From the NCBI GenBank assembly GCA_001295865.1, contig LJHW01000006.1, forward strand, positions 186,001 to 250,000: a stretch of DNA of 64,000 bases. The letters are read 5' to 3'. Made by a program: the position numbers and the translations under genes. The notes beneath the pieces were generated by a model. The model did no database searches. It worked only from the letters and a program-made list of their open reading frames with translations, and was not told where the DNA came from. Numbering within the stretch: the first letter of the stretch is position 1; each line of letters opens with the position of its first letter. This DNA comes from a beta proteobacterium AAP65 (GTDB lineage Bacteria > Pseudomonadota > Gammaproteobacteria > Burkholderiales > Burkholderiaceae_C). Positions 34,892-43,271 of this stretch are shown here, in pieces.

Positions 34892-36238
34892 ATGTCCGCA
34901 GATTTCGACGCCGCCCGCACCCGTTTTCTGCAAGGCGCGGCAGCGCTTGAAGCGGGTGATGCGGCTGCGGCCGAAAGTCACCTGCTGGCCTCGCTGCAGC
35001 ACCTGCCCGGCCGCCCGTCGACGCTGGTGAACCTGGCCGTGGCCCGCCTGCGCCTGGGGCGTCCGGCCGACGCGCTGCCCCCGCTGGACGAAGCGCTGGC
35101 CGCCAACGTCAGCCAGCCCGACGCCTGGTGCCACCGGGCGCAGGCGTGCAGCGAACTGGGCCGCAACGACGAGGCCCTGGCCGACCTGGCCCGTGCGCAG
35201 GCCCTGGCGCCGTTGCCGCCCTCGGCGCGCTGCCTGCAGGCCACGGTGCTCAACCGCAGCGGCCGCCACGCCCGGGCGCTGGCGGTGCTGCAGGCCCTGC
35301 TGGCCGAACAACCGGCGCTGGCCGATGCCGAACTGCTGCGCGGCCAGACGCTGCAGGCGCTGGGCCGCCCGGCCGAAGCCTTGGCCGCCTACCGCGCCGC
35401 CTCGGCCGCCGACCCGGCCTTGCCCGACGCCTGGCTGCACCAGGGCCTGCTGCTGGCAGAGGCCGGCCAGCCGGATGCCGCCCGCGCTTCGCTGCTGCGC
35501 GCCCGCGAAGCGGGCGGCGACGCGGCGCTGCTCGACTACCTCTCGGCCCCCTTGCTCGCGGCCGGTGCCCCCTCGCGCGTGCCGCCGGCCGCCCCTGCGA
35601 ACTACCTGCGCCTGCTCTTCGACCCGTATGCAGAGCATTTCGACACGCACCTCGTGCAGCAACTGCACTACCGCGGCCACGAAGCCGTGGTGGCCGCTGC
35701 GCTGGCAGCCCGGCCCGCCAGGGCCGCGCAACCCGTGGCGCTGGCGCTGGACCTCGGCTGCGGCAGCGGCTTGTGCGGCCCGCTGCTGCGGCCGTGGGCG
35801 CAGCGCCTGGAAGGCGTGGACCTCTCACCCACCATGGTGCGCCTGGCCACCGCGCGCGGCTGCTACGACGCGGTGCACGAGGCCGAGCTGCTGCAGCACC
35901 TGCAGGCCCTGCCGGCGGCCAGTGCCGGCCTGGTGGTGGCTGCCGATGTTTTCATCTACCTCGGTGAGCTCGAAGCGGTGATGGCCGCGGTGGCGAAGGT
36001 GCTCGCGCCGCAGGGGCTGTTCGTGTTCTCCGTGGAAAGCACGGCCGACGGCGAAGACAGCACCGGCGCCGGCTACGTGCTGCGGCGCAGCCTGCGTTAC
36101 GCCCACAGCGCCACCGGTCTGCACACGCGGGCCGCTGCCCAAGGCTTGCGCGTGCACGGCGTGCAGGCCGTGGTGCTGCGGCAAGAGCAGCAGCAGGCGG
36201 TGGCCGGTCAGGTGTGGGTGCTGCAGGTCGGCAGCTGA
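34892..36238 (+). CDS. TPR-repeat fused to SAM-dependent methyltransferase
   Basis: Predicted 448-residue protein. The first half (about residues 5-220) is made of six or so TPR-like helical repeats, for example RPSTLVNLAVARLRLGRPADALPPLDEAL, PDAWLHQGLLLAEAGQPDAARASLLRA. The second half (about 240-448) is a class I methyltransferase: a YAEHFDTHLVQQLHYRGHEAVVAA lead-in followed by motif I LALDLGCGSGLCGPLL and GVDLSPTMVRLA. TPR-methyltransferases of this layout are a known but uncharacterised family; the repeats probably bind the substrate protein or a partner. It stands alone between comM and the ArsC-like gene, which converges on it. Confidence 0.85.
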   Translation: MSADFDAARTRFLQGAAALEAGDAAAAESHLLASLQHLPGRPSTLVNLAVARLRLGRPADALPPLDEALAANVSQPDAWCHRAQACSELGRNDEALADLARAQALAPLPPSARCLQATVLNRSGRHARALAVLQALLAEQPALADAELLRGQTLQALGRPAEALAAYRAASAADPALPDAWLHQGLLLAEAGQPDAARASLLRAREAGGDAALLDYLSAPLLAAGAPSRVPPAAPANYLRLLFDPYAEHFDTHLVQQLHYRGHEAVVAAALAARPARAAQPVALALDLGCGSGLCGPLLRPWAQRLEGVDLSPTMVRLATARGCYDAVHEAELLQHLQALPAASAGLVVAADVFIYLGELEAVMAAVAKVLAPQGLFVFSVESTADGEDSTGAGYVLRRSLRYAHSATGLHTRAAAQGLRVHGVQAVVLRQEQQQAVAGQVWVLQVGS

Positions 36239-36248
36239 AGGCCGCGGC

Positions 36249-36605
36249 TCAGCGGGGCCGGGCGGCCCAGGCGCTGGCGTCAAAACCCACGGTCAGCCCG
36301 CCGTCGGCCCAGGCCACCACCGGGCGCTTGATGACGCTGGGCGCGCGGCGCATCAGCACCGCGGCGCTGACGGCATCCACCACGGCCGCTTGTTCCGTTG
36401 GGGGCAGCTGGCGCCAGGTGCTGCCCTTGCGGTTGAGCAGCGTCTCCCAGCCGGCCTCGGCCAGCCAGCGCTGCAGCGCGTCTTCGGGCAGGCCTTGTTT
36501 CTTGAAGTCGTGGAAGCTGTGGGCCACGCCTTGCTCGGTGAGCCAGGCGCGGGCGCGTTTGACGGTGTCGCAGTTCGGGATGCCGTAGAGGGTGGTGGTG
36601 CGCAT
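36249..36605 (-). CDS. ArsC/Spx family reductase-like protein
   Basis: Predicted 118-residue thioredoxin-fold protein of the ArsC/YffB family. The start RTTTLYGIPNCDTVKRARAWLTEQGV carries one conserved cysteine (CDTVKRAR), and VIKRPVVAW near residue 95 is the usual C-terminal block with the basic substrate-pocket residue. The YffB subgroup is often labelled arsenate reductase but has no proven arsenate activity and may use glutathione. It lies 28 bp downstream of priA on the same strand and could share its transcript. Confidence 0.85.
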   Translation of the reverse strand: MRTTTLYGIPNCDTVKRARAWLTEQGVAHSFHDFKKQGLPEDALQRWLAEAGWETLLNRKGSTWRQLPPTEQAAVVDAVSAAVLMRRAPSVIKRPVVAWADGGLTVGFDASAWAARPR

Positions 36606-36633
36606 GTGCCTGCTCGGGTACGGGGTGCGGGGT

Positions 36634-38682
36634 TCAGATGGCCAGCGGGTCGATGTCCACCGCCCAGCGCAGCAGGCCCTTGTGCGCGCCGCGCAGGCCG
36701 TTGAGCTGCGGCAGCCAGGCCGCCAGCGTGCGCTGCAGCGCCGCGCGTGAAGGCGATTCCAGCAGCATCTGCATGCGCTCCACGTCGGCCAGCTTGGCCA
36801 CAAAGGGCGGCACGGGCGGGTAGACGGTGACGCCGGCTGCGGCGCTGTCGATCAAGGCCGCCGCGTCGTGCAGGAAGCCGGTGGCGGCCTCCGCCGTGCG
36901 CGCCTCGGCGCGCAGCAGCGCCAGGTGCGCGAAGGGCGGCAGGCCGGCGGCCTGGCGCTCTTCCAGCTGCGCGGCGGCGAAGCTGTCGTAGTCGTGTTTG
37001 CGCAGCGCCGTGAACAGCGGGTGTGTGGGGCTCCAGGTCTGCACCCACATCTCGCTGCGTGCGGCCTGCCCGGCATCACGCCCAGCGCGGCCGGCGGCCT
37101 GCATGAGCAGCGCAAACAGCCGCTCAGGCGCGCGGAAATCGCTGCTGAAGAGGCCGCCGTCGGCGTTGATGGCCGCCACCAGCGTGACCCGCCTGAAATC
37201 GTGCCCCTTGGCCAGCATCTGCGTGCCCACCAGCACGTCCACCTCGCCGGCGTGCACCTCGGCCAGCTGCTGCTGCAGACTGCCGGCGGCGCGGGTGGTG
37301 TCGGCGTCGAGCCGCGCCACGCGGGCCTGGGGCAGCAGCGCGGCCAGCTGCTCCTGCAGCTTCTCGGTGCCCCGCCCGATGGGCGCGATGTCGAGGTTGC
37401 CGCACTCGGGGCAGGCACGCGGTACACGTTCGCTGTAGCCGCAGTGATGGCACTTCAGCGTGCGGTCGAGCTTGTGGAAGACGCGCCAGGCGCTGCAGTG
37501 CGGGCAGCCGCTTTTCCAGGCGCAGGCGCCGCAGTGCAGCACCGGTGCGTAGCCGCGGCGGTTCAGCAGCAGCAGGCTCTGCTCGCCGGCGGCGATGCGC
37601 TTCTCGATAGCTTCCAGGAGCTGGGGCGCGAGCACCCTTTCCTGCGTGCCGCGTGGCAGGAGGTTCATGTCGACGAGCCGTACGCGCGGCATCGCACCGC
37701 CGCCGATGCGCTGCAGCATGGGCAGGCGGCGGTAGCGGCCTTCCTGCACCCGCTGCCAGCTCTCCAGCGAAGGTGTGGCCGAGCCCAGCAGCACCGGCAC
37801 GCCGGCGTGGTGGGCACGCCAGACGGCGAGATCGCGCGCCGAATAGCGCGCGCCTTCCTGCTGCTTGAAGCTGGGGTCGTGCTCTTCGTCCACGACGATC
37901 AGCCCCAGCCGCGGCATCGACGCAAACACCGCCAGGCGTGTGCCCAGCACCAGATCGGCCTGGCCCAGGTGGGCCATCAACCAGTGGCGCAGCCGCTGCG
38001 CGGGCGTCAGCGCGCTGTGCAGGCTGACGAGCACCCGTCCCGGAAAACGCTCGGCGAAGCGCGCCTCCAGCTGCGGCGTGAGGTTGATCTCGGGCACCAG
38101 CACCAACGCCTGCTGGCCACGCGCCAGCGCGTCGGCGGCGGCGCGCAGGTAGACCTCGGTCTTGCCGCTGCCCGTCACCCCGTGCAGCAGCACGGGTTTG
38201 CTGCGGCCCTCGGGCGTGGCCAGCACGGCCAGGGCGGCGGCCTGTTCTTCGCTGAGCTCGGGCAGGGTCGGTGCCGCGGCCGCAGCGGCGGCGGGCCGGG
38301 CGGCCGCCAGCTTCTTCAGGCGGCGGGCCAGTTGGGTGTCGTCCAGCTTGCGCAGTTCGGGCGGCAGCACCGCCAGCGCCAGCTCGCCCAGGCCGCGCTG
38401 GTAGTAGGCCGCGGCAAAGGCCACCAGCGCGCGCCAGTCGGCGCCCAAGGGCGGCAGGGCCGTCAACGCCACGGTCACCGGGCGCAGCAACTCGGGGGGT
38501 GCTTCGGCCTCGGCGCTGCGTTCCCACACCAGGCCCGGCACGTCGCGGCGGCCCAGGGGCACGCGCACCAGGGTGCCCGGTGCGAGTGGCTGCTCACTGG
38601 TGTAGTCGAGCGAGCCGCTGACGCTGGTGTGGCGCGGTGTCTCCACCGCTACCGCCACGAGGCTGGGCAGAGGGGCTGTCAT
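36634..38682 (-). CDS. priA: Primosomal replication protein PriA
   Basis: Predicted 682-residue 3'-5' DNA helicase that restarts stalled replication forks. The N-terminal 3'-DNA-binding domain (about residues 1-105) precedes helicase lobes with Walker A GVTGSGKTEVYL (about 168-179), the DEAH-type box VVDEEHDPSF and GSATPSLES. The zinc-binding region contains four C-x2-C pairs (CGACAWKSGCPHC, CHHCGYSERVPRACPECG). Motifs V and VI are ILVGTQMLAKGHDF and LFALLMQAAGRAGRDA. Length is close to other betaproteobacterial PriA. The 448-bp upstream gap holds DnaA-box-like sequences. Confidence 0.95.
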   Translation of the reverse strand: MTAPLPSLVAVAVETPRHTSVSGSLDYTSEQPLAPGTLVRVPLGRRDVPGLVWERSAEAEAPPELLRPVTVALTALPPLGADWRALVAFAAAYYQRGLGELALAVLPPELRKLDDTQLARRLKKLAAARPAAAAAAAPTLPELSEEQAAALAVLATPEGRSKPVLLHGVTGSGKTEVYLRAAADALARGQQALVLVPEINLTPQLEARFAERFPGRVLVSLHSALTPAQRLRHWLMAHLGQADLVLGTRLAVFASMPRLGLIVVDEEHDPSFKQQEGARYSARDLAVWRAHHAGVPVLLGSATPSLESWQRVQEGRYRRLPMLQRIGGGAMPRVRLVDMNLLPRGTQERVLAPQLLEAIEKRIAAGEQSLLLLNRRGYAPVLHCGACAWKSGCPHCSAWRVFHKLDRTLKCHHCGYSERVPRACPECGNLDIAPIGRGTEKLQEQLAALLPQARVARLDADTTRAAGSLQQQLAEVHAGEVDVLVGTQMLAKGHDFRRVTLVAAINADGGLFSSDFRAPERLFALLMQAAGRAGRDAGQAARSEMWVQTWSPTHPLFTALRKHDYDSFAAAQLEERQAAGLPPFAHLALLRAEARTAEAATGFLHDAAALIDSAAAGVTVYPPVPPFVAKLADVERMQMLLESPSRAALQRTLAAWLPQLNGLRGAHKGLLRWAVDIDPLAI

Positions 38683-38776
38683 CGTGCTGTCACTTGCGGC
38701 TGAAATCTCGGCTCAACTTCAAGCAAATGCCGCAAGTCCATGATCGGCAAGGCTTTTTCAGGCTGTCCACGAAATC

Positions 38777-38797
38777 TGTGGATAAGTTTGTGGGGAA
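38777..38797 (-). promoter_or_regulatory. DnaA-box pair upstream of priA
   Basis: On the minus strand 38777-38785 reads TTATCCACA, an exact consensus DnaA box, and 38789-38797 reads TTCCCCACA (two mismatches). A third, TTATCCCCA (one mismatch), is at 38967-38975 in the same orientation. They lie about 95-290 bp upstream of the priA start. DnaA control of priA, or a DnaA-titration site, is an inference. Confidence 0.5.
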
Positions 38798-38984
38798 GCT
38801 GCGCCAAGCTGCGCCAAGTGCTTGATTCTGCGGGCCTCCGGGCTGCAGTGCCCGTTTTGGTGGCAGCGGTGTGAATTCATAAGAATCAACAACTTAGCAC
38901 CAAAGTGGTCCACTTTCTCTCACTTGGATTTGTGCTGTGCACAAGCCGTGGTGCGGAACGGGAAAATGGGGATAAGTCAAGCCC

Positions 38985-39080
38985 TGAGCGCTCACTCACC
39001 CCGTATTTTTTGCCAGGGCGGCGCCCCGTGGGCGTGCCACGGCAGGGTGCAACGGCACGCCGGGATGAGTGCTCACTCAC
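38985..39080. repeat. Two copies of TGAGYGCTCACTCAC
   Basis: A 15-bp direct repeat with one mismatch occurs at 38985-38999 and 39066-39080. The second copy contains the perfect dyad GAGTG-CT-CACTC (39067-39078); the first differs by one base. Both lie just downstream of hemE and far upstream of priA. They have the form of operator sites for a dimeric regulator, but none is adjacent. Confidence 0.5.
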
Positions 39081-39130
39081 GCAGCCAGGGCGCTGCGGCG
39101 GGCCCGCACGGCGGCGCCCGGGGGGTGGGC

Positions 39131-40237
39131 TCAGGCCGGCTGGCGCTGCTGGCGCTGCTGGCGCGAGTGCGCGTGCACGGCTTCGACCAGCGCCGTCACA
39201 TGTTCGGGCGGCGTGAACTGGCTGATGCCGTGGCCGAGGTTGAAGATGTGGCCGTCCCAACCACCGTCGGCGCGTTGCGGGCGGCCGAAGCTGTCGAGCA
39301 CCTTCACGGCTTCGCTTGCCACGGCTTCCGGCGGCGCGAAGAGGACGTTCGGGTCGAGGTTGCCCTGCAGCGCCACGCGGTGGCCCACGCGGGCGCGTGC
39401 CGTGCCGAGGTTCATGGTCCAGTCCAGGCCCACCACGTCGGCGCCGCAGGCGGCGATTTCTTCGAGCCACAAACCGCCGCCCTTGGTGAACACGATCACC
39501 GGCACGGGGCGGCCTTCGGCCTCGCGCTTGAGGCCGGCCACCACCTGGCGCGTGTAGTTCAGGCTGAATTCCTGGAAGGCGCCGTCGGCGAGCACGCCGC
39601 CCCAGCTGTCGAAGACCATCACGGCCTGCGCGCCAGCGTCGATCTGCGCATTGAGATAAGCCGTCACGGCCTCGGCGTTCACGGCCAGGATGCGGTGCAT
39701 CAGGTCGGGCCGGCTGTAGAGCATGGTCTTGATGAGCCGGTAGTCGTCGCTGCCGGCACCTTCGACCATGTAGCTGGCCAGCGTCCAGGGGCTGCCCGAG
39801 AAGCCGATCAGCGGCACCTTGCCATCAAGGGCCTTGCGGATGGACTTCACGGCGTCGAAAACGTAGCGCAGCTTGTCCAGATCGGGCGAGCGCAGTGCCA
39901 TCACGGCGGCTTCGTCGCGCACCGGGTGCGCGAAGCGCGGGCCCTCGCCGGCACCGAAGCTCAGGCCCAGGCCCATGGCGTCGGGCACGGTGAGGATGTC
40001 GCTGAACAGGATGGCGGCGTCCAGCGGGTAACGCTCCAGCGGCTGCAGCGTCACCTCGGTGGCGAACTCGGGGTTGGTGGCCAGCCCCATGAAGCTGCTG
40101 CCGGCCTTCACCCGCGTGGCCTTGTACTCGGGCAGGTAACGCCCAGCCTGGCGCATCAGCCACACCGGCGTGTGCGTGGTGGGCTGGCGCAGGCAGGCGC
40201 GGAGGAAGGTGTCGTTGTGCAGGTGGGGCGAGGTCAT
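39131..40237 (-). CDS. hemE: Uroporphyrinogen decarboxylase HemE
   Basis: Predicted 368-residue cytoplasmic enzyme that converts uroporphyrinogen III to coproporphyrinogen III in heme and chlorophyll synthesis. The signature [20 protein letters not shown] is near the N-terminus (about residues 22-41), with the catalytic Asp in [18 protein letters not shown] and the second signature [16 protein letters not shown]. The C-terminal [16 protein letters not shown] is also standard. The very end is a short [10 protein letters not shown] tail coded by a 9-bp tandem repeat. Start ATG 40237 (MTSPHLHND); ATG 40246 is possible. It is upstream of priA on the same strand, but with a long gap. Confidence 0.96.
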   Translation of the reverse strand: MTSPHLHNDTFLRACLRQPTTHTPVWLMRQAGRYLPEYKATRVKAGSSFMGLATNPEFATEVTLQPLERYPLDAAILFSDILTVPDAMGLGLSFGAGEGPRFAHPVRDEAAVMALRSPDLDKLRYVFDAVKSIRKALDGKVPLIGFSGSPWTLASYMVEGAGSDDYRLIKTMLYSRPDLMHRILAVNAEAVTAYLNAQIDAGAQAVMVFDSWGGVLADGAFQEFSLNYTRQVVAGLKREAEGRPVPVIVFTKGGGLWLEEIAACGADVVGLDWTMNLGTARARVGHRVALQGNLDPNVLFAPPEAVASEAVKVLDSFGRPQRADGGWDGHIFNLGHGISQFTPPEHVTALVEAVHAHSRQQRQQRQPA

Positions 40238-40290
40238 GCGAAGCATTATCACGGCCGCGTCTGCTGCGCCCGCTGGCAGCAGCTCCGTGA

Positions 40291-41097
40291 TTACCAGCGG
40301 GCGCGGGTCGGGCGGCTGGCAGGCAGCGCCTGGCCTTGCAGCCAGGCCTGCAGCAGCGGACGGCCGCCGCCGGGCTGGGCCCAATCCCAGATCAGTTCGG
40401 GCGCTGCCACACGCGTGCCGGGCGGGGCGGCGGGCAGCACTGCCGAGAGCTCGGCCACAAAGGCCGCCACCTTGGCGGCACGCAGGGCCTGTTCACGCGC
40501 AGGCACCATCCAGTGCATTTGTTGCAGCATGCCCTGCGCCACGCGGTTCAGCAGCGGGCCAGGGCTGCGTTCGGCGGTGGTGGCACGCGCCGGCCGCACG
40601 AAAACCACTTGCTCGAAACCCAGCTGCGCCACCGCCTGCTCGTCCAGGCTGGCCAGGCCGGCGCGCAGCGCCTGCGGCAGCAGCCCCGGCGCGTGTGGCA
40701 GCACCACCACCAGGTGCTGCACACCACAGCCCAGCAGCCAGGCGGCCAGGGCCGGCAGCTCTTCGGCCGCCGGTTGCACAAAAGCCTCTTCGCGGCCGTG
40801 CCGCGAACGGCCGCGGTCGAAGACCACGATGCCGATGTCCGCCTGCTGCAGCGCCAGCGGCGCGGTCTGCCAGCCTGGCGTCTGCCACACCTGCAGCTCG
40901 CGCAGCGCGGTGCCCATGCTCTGCCGCGCCAGCACCCCCACGGGGCTGAAGGGGCCGGCCAGCAGGTGCTCCAGCACGGCCGAACCCAAGGGGCCGGCGC
41001 CCCCGGCCACCACCACGCGGGGCTGGCGCAGCGGGAGGTCTCTGCGGGGCGACAGGCCTCCGCGCAGGGCCTCGTTCAACAGGTCGGGGGCGGGCAT
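40291..41097 (-). CDS. NAD(P)-binding Rossmann-fold protein of unknown function
   Basis: Predicted 268-residue soluble protein. The N-terminal beta-alpha-beta motif [20 protein letters not shown] (about residues 27-46) has the G-x-x-G-x-x-G dinucleotide pattern of the NmrA/NAD-dependent epimerase type. The middle includes [18 protein letters not shown] and [20 protein letters not shown]. No catalytic Y-x-x-x-K is evident, so enzyme activity is doubtful. It resembles short NAD-binding proteins next to hemE in related genomes, but I cannot name a function. Start ATG 41097 follows the divergent gap to lemA. Confidence 0.7.
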   Translation of the reverse strand: MPAPDLLNEALRGGLSPRRDLPLRQPRVVVAGGAGPLGSAVLEHLLAGPFSPVGVLARQSMGTALRELQVWQTPGWQTAPLALQQADIGIVVFDRGRSRHGREEAFVQPAAEELPALAAWLLGCGVQHLVVVLPHAPGLLPQALRAGLASLDEQAVAQLGFEQVVFVRPARATTAERSPGPLLNRVAQGMLQQMHWMVPAREQALRAAKVAAFVAELSAVLPAAPPGTRVAAPELIWDWAQPGGGRPLLQAWLQGQALPASRPTRARW

Positions 41098-41192
41098 TGC
41101 CGGATTGTGGCTGCGGGTGCTTGATCTGCGCCCCGGCCCCCTCATCTATGCTGCCTGCGGCGGGCGAGGGGCCCGTGGTGTGGAGGACAGGC

Positions 41193-41837
41193 ATGAACAA
41201 GACACGATCGACGGCCGCCCGCGTGGGCACCCTGCTGGCGCTGTGCGGCACCCTGCTGCTAGGCGGCTGCGGCTACAACGACTTCCAGCGCCTGGACGAG
41301 CAGGTGAAGAGCAGCTGGAGCGAGGTGCTGAACCAGTACCAGCGTCGCAGCGACCTCATCCCCAACATCGTGGCCACGGTCAAGGGCGAGGCCAACTTCG
41401 AGCAGGAAACGCTGACGAAGGTGGTGGAGGCGCGCGCCAAGGCCACCAGCGTGCAGGCCACGCCCGAGCTCGTGAACAACCCCGAGGCCTTCCAGAAGTT
41501 CCAGGCCGCGCAAGGCGAGCTGTCGGGCGCCTTGAGCCGCCTGCTGGTGGTGAGCGAGAACTACCCCAACCTCAAGGCCAACCAAGGCTTCCAAGACCTG
41601 CGCGTGCAGCTGGAAGGCACCGAGAACCGCATCACCGTGGCGCGTGGCCGCTACGTGAAGGCGGTGCAGGAGTACAACGTGCTGGCGCGCAGCTTCCCCA
41701 GCAACCTCACGGCCAAGGTGATGGGCTACGAGGTCAAGCCCAACTTCGCGGTGCAGAACGAGGCGCAGATCAGCGCGCCGCCCACGGTGAGCTTCGACAA
41801 GCCCGCGGCCCCGGCCGCGCCTGCCGCCTCGAAGTGA
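41193..41837 (+). CDS. lemA: LemA family lipoprotein
   Basis: Predicted 214-residue LemA protein. A signal peptide ends with the lipobox LLGGC (Cys26), so the protein is probably lipid-anchored. The LemA core is NDFQRLDEQVKSSWSEVLNQYQRRSDLIPNIVATVKGEANFEQETLTKVVEARAKA, followed by ENYPNLKANQGFQDLRVQLEGTENRI and ARSFPSNLTAKVMGY. LemA forms coiled-coil bundles in the cell envelope; its function is still unclear. GGAGGA precedes ATG 41193. It heads an operon with two TPM-domain genes, the usual company for LemA. Confidence 0.93.
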   Translation: MNKTRSTAARVGTLLALCGTLLLGGCGYNDFQRLDEQVKSSWSEVLNQYQRRSDLIPNIVATVKGEANFEQETLTKVVEARAKATSVQATPELVNNPEAFQKFQAAQGELSGALSRLLVVSENYPNLKANQGFQDLRVQLEGTENRITVARGRYVKAVQEYNVLARSFPSNLTAKVMGYEVKPNFAVQNEAQISAPPTVSFDKPAAPAAPAASK

Positions 41838-41844
41838 CGGCGTG

Positions 41845-42723
41845 ATGAAGCTGCTGCGCGCGGCCGGCCTGGCGGCGTTGCTGGCTTGGCTGGCGCTGCC
41901 CGGTACCACCGCCTGGGCGTTAGACCTGCGCCCGGTGCCGCCGCTGAGCGCGCGTGTCATCGACCAGACGGCCACGCTCACCGCGCCGCAGGCCGCGGCA
42001 CTGGAAGCCAAGCTGGCCGCCTTCGAGGCCGAAGCCGGGCCGCAGATCGTGTTGCTGCTGGTGCCGGGCACGGCGCCGGAAGACATCGCCGCCTACGCGC
42101 AGCGTGTGGCCGACCAGTGGAAGATCGGCCGCCGCGAGGTGGGCGACGGCGTGCTGGTGCTGGTGGCGAAAGACGAACGCGCGGTGCGCATCGAGGTCGC
42201 CAAGGCGCTGGAAGGGGCCATCCCCGACCTGGCCGCGCGCCAGATCATCGACCAGGCCCTGCTGCCGGCCTTCCGCCAGGGCGACATGGCCGGCGGGTTG
42301 AACCTCGCCGTCGACCGCCTGGCCGCGCGCATCCGCGGCGAAGGCCTGCCGGCGCCCAGCCCGCGCGGCGGGTCGGCAGGGCGCGAGGGGGGGCTGCCGC
42401 TGCAGGAACTCGGCCTGCTCGTCTTCGGCGGCGTGCTGGCGCTGGGCGGGCTGCTCTCGGCGGTGCTGGGCCGCGGCCCGGGCTCGCTGATCACGGCCGT
42501 GGCCGCGGGGGGCGTGGCGTGGTGGCTGGGCGCCGGGCTGTTGCTGGCGATCCTGGCGGCCGTCGTGGCGCTGGTGGTGGTGGGCCTGGTGGGCGTCGGC
42601 AACGTGCTGCGTTTGCTGCTGGCGGCGCGGGGCGGTGGCGGCGGCGGCGGGCGCGGAGGCGGTGGCTTCTCGTCGGGCGGTGGCGGTGACTTCGGGGGCG
42701 GCGGCGCCTCGGGCCGGTGGTGA
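41845..42723 (+). CDS. TPM-domain (YgcG-like) membrane protein
   Basis: Predicted 292-residue protein with a signal peptide (to about residue 26, ending TAWA), a TPM domain in the periplasm (about 30-160: RVIDQTATLTAPQAAALEAKLAAFEAEAGPQIVLLLVPG, YAQRVADQWKIGRREVGDGVLVLVAKDERAVRIEV), two membrane helices and a glycine-rich C-terminus ending in GGGGDFGGGGASGRW. This is the YgcG layout; TPM proteins have been linked to photosystem II repair phosphatase activity in plants, with no firm bacterial role. It follows lemA by 7 bp. ATG 41845 is preferred to GTG 41842. Confidence 0.9.
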   Translation: MKLLRAAGLAALLAWLALPGTTAWALDLRPVPPLSARVIDQTATLTAPQAAALEAKLAAFEAEAGPQIVLLLVPGTAPEDIAAYAQRVADQWKIGRREVGDGVLVLVAKDERAVRIEVAKALEGAIPDLAARQIIDQALLPAFRQGDMAGGLNLAVDRLAARIRGEGLPAPSPRGGSAGREGGLPLQELGLLVFGGVLALGGLLSAVLGRGPGSLITAVAAGGVAWWLGAGLLLAILAAVVALVVVGLVGVGNVLRLLLAARGGGGGGGRGGGGFSSGGGGDFGGGGASGRW

Positions 42724-42734
42724 GGGCCAGGGCG

Positions 42735-43244
42735 ATGCTGCAACGGATCCAAGGTCTCTTCCAACACGGCTGGTCCAGCCGCCGCGGTGTGCACACCGTG
42801 CTGGCGCCCGCGGCGCTGGCGCGGCTGCAGGCGCGCGTGGCGGGCAGCGAGACTCGGCACAGCGGCGAGATCCGCCTGAGCGTGGAGGCCGGGCTGCCGC
42901 TGTCCTACGTGGCGCAAGGCCTGCAGGCGCGCGAGCGTGCGGTCACGCTCTTCGGCAAGCTGCGCGTATGGGACACCGAGCACAACAACGGCGTGCTGAT
43001 CTACCTGCTGCTGGCCGAACACGCCATCGAGATCGTGGCCGACCGCGGCCTCGTGCGCCACGTGCCGCAGGCGCAGTGGGACACGCTGGTGGCCGGCATG
43101 CGCGAGGCCTTCCGCGCCGGGCGTTTTGAGGAAGGCCTGGGGCAGGCCATCGACGCCGTGGATGCGCTGCTGGTGCAGCACTTTCCGCTGGCGCCGGGGC
43201 AGGTGAACCCGAACGAGCTGAGCGACGCGCCGGATCTACGCTGA
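42735..43244 (+). CDS. Second TPM-domain protein of the lemA operon
   Basis: Predicted 169-residue protein with a TPM-domain core but no signal peptide: RLQARVAGSETRHSGEIRLSVEAG, ALQARERAVTLFGKLRVWDTEHNNGVLIYLLLAEHAIEIVADRGL and FEEGLGQAIDAVDALLVQHFP. The WDTEHNNGVLIYLL block is typical of the cytoplasmic or membrane-associated TPM paralogue found behind LemA and YgcG genes. ATG 42735 is used; GTG 42720, overlapping the previous stop, is an alternative. The gene ends the lemA operon, convergent with xdhC. Confidence 0.85.
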   Translation: MLQRIQGLFQHGWSSRRGVHTVLAPAALARLQARVAGSETRHSGEIRLSVEAGLPLSYVAQGLQARERAVTLFGKLRVWDTEHNNGVLIYLLLAEHAIEIVADRGLVRHVPQAQWDTLVAGMREAFRAGRFEEGLGQAIDAVDALLVQHFPLAPGQVNPNELSDAPDLR

Positions 43245-43271
43245 GGGCACAGCCCTCGTCGCTTCAAGCCC

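Larger units (their letters stand above)
38683..39130. other. Gene-free, lower-GC region between hemE and priA
   Basis: I see no convincing gene here; the frames that cross it are shadows. Base composition is visibly less GC-rich than the rest, especially at 38700-38980. It carries three DnaA-box-like nonamers, a 10-bp tandem repeat (AAGCTGCGCC twice, 38796-38815), two dyads (AAAGTGG-t-CCACTTT at 38902-38916; TTGTGC-tgt-GCACAA at 38930-38944) and two copies of a GAGTG-CT-CACTC type motif. It must contain the priA promoter. Confidence 0.7.

Noticed and set aside
36249..36605. Arsenic resistance determinant
   Set aside because: The protein is of the YffB-like ArsC group; no arsR, arsB or acr3 gene is near, so detoxification cannot be claimed.
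38683..39130. Chromosomal replication origin
   Set aside because: There are DnaA-box-like sequences, but no dnaA, dnaN or rpmH neighbour and too few boxes. I kept only the weaker regulatory reading.
39131..39165. Nine-base tandem repeat at the hemE 3' end as a regulatory element
   Set aside because: It encodes the short QRQ-type tail of HemE and has only about three copies; no sign of a regulatory role.
38822..41845. Forward open frame of 1007 codons across hemE and the Rossmann gene
   Set aside because: It covers two well-supported reverse-strand genes and lemA in another frame. The product has no family features.
42631..42715. Gly-rich stretch as a possible repeat or CRISPR-like element
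   Set aside because: It is simply the GGC-rich code for the glycine-rich tail of the TPM protein, a normal feature of the YgcG family.
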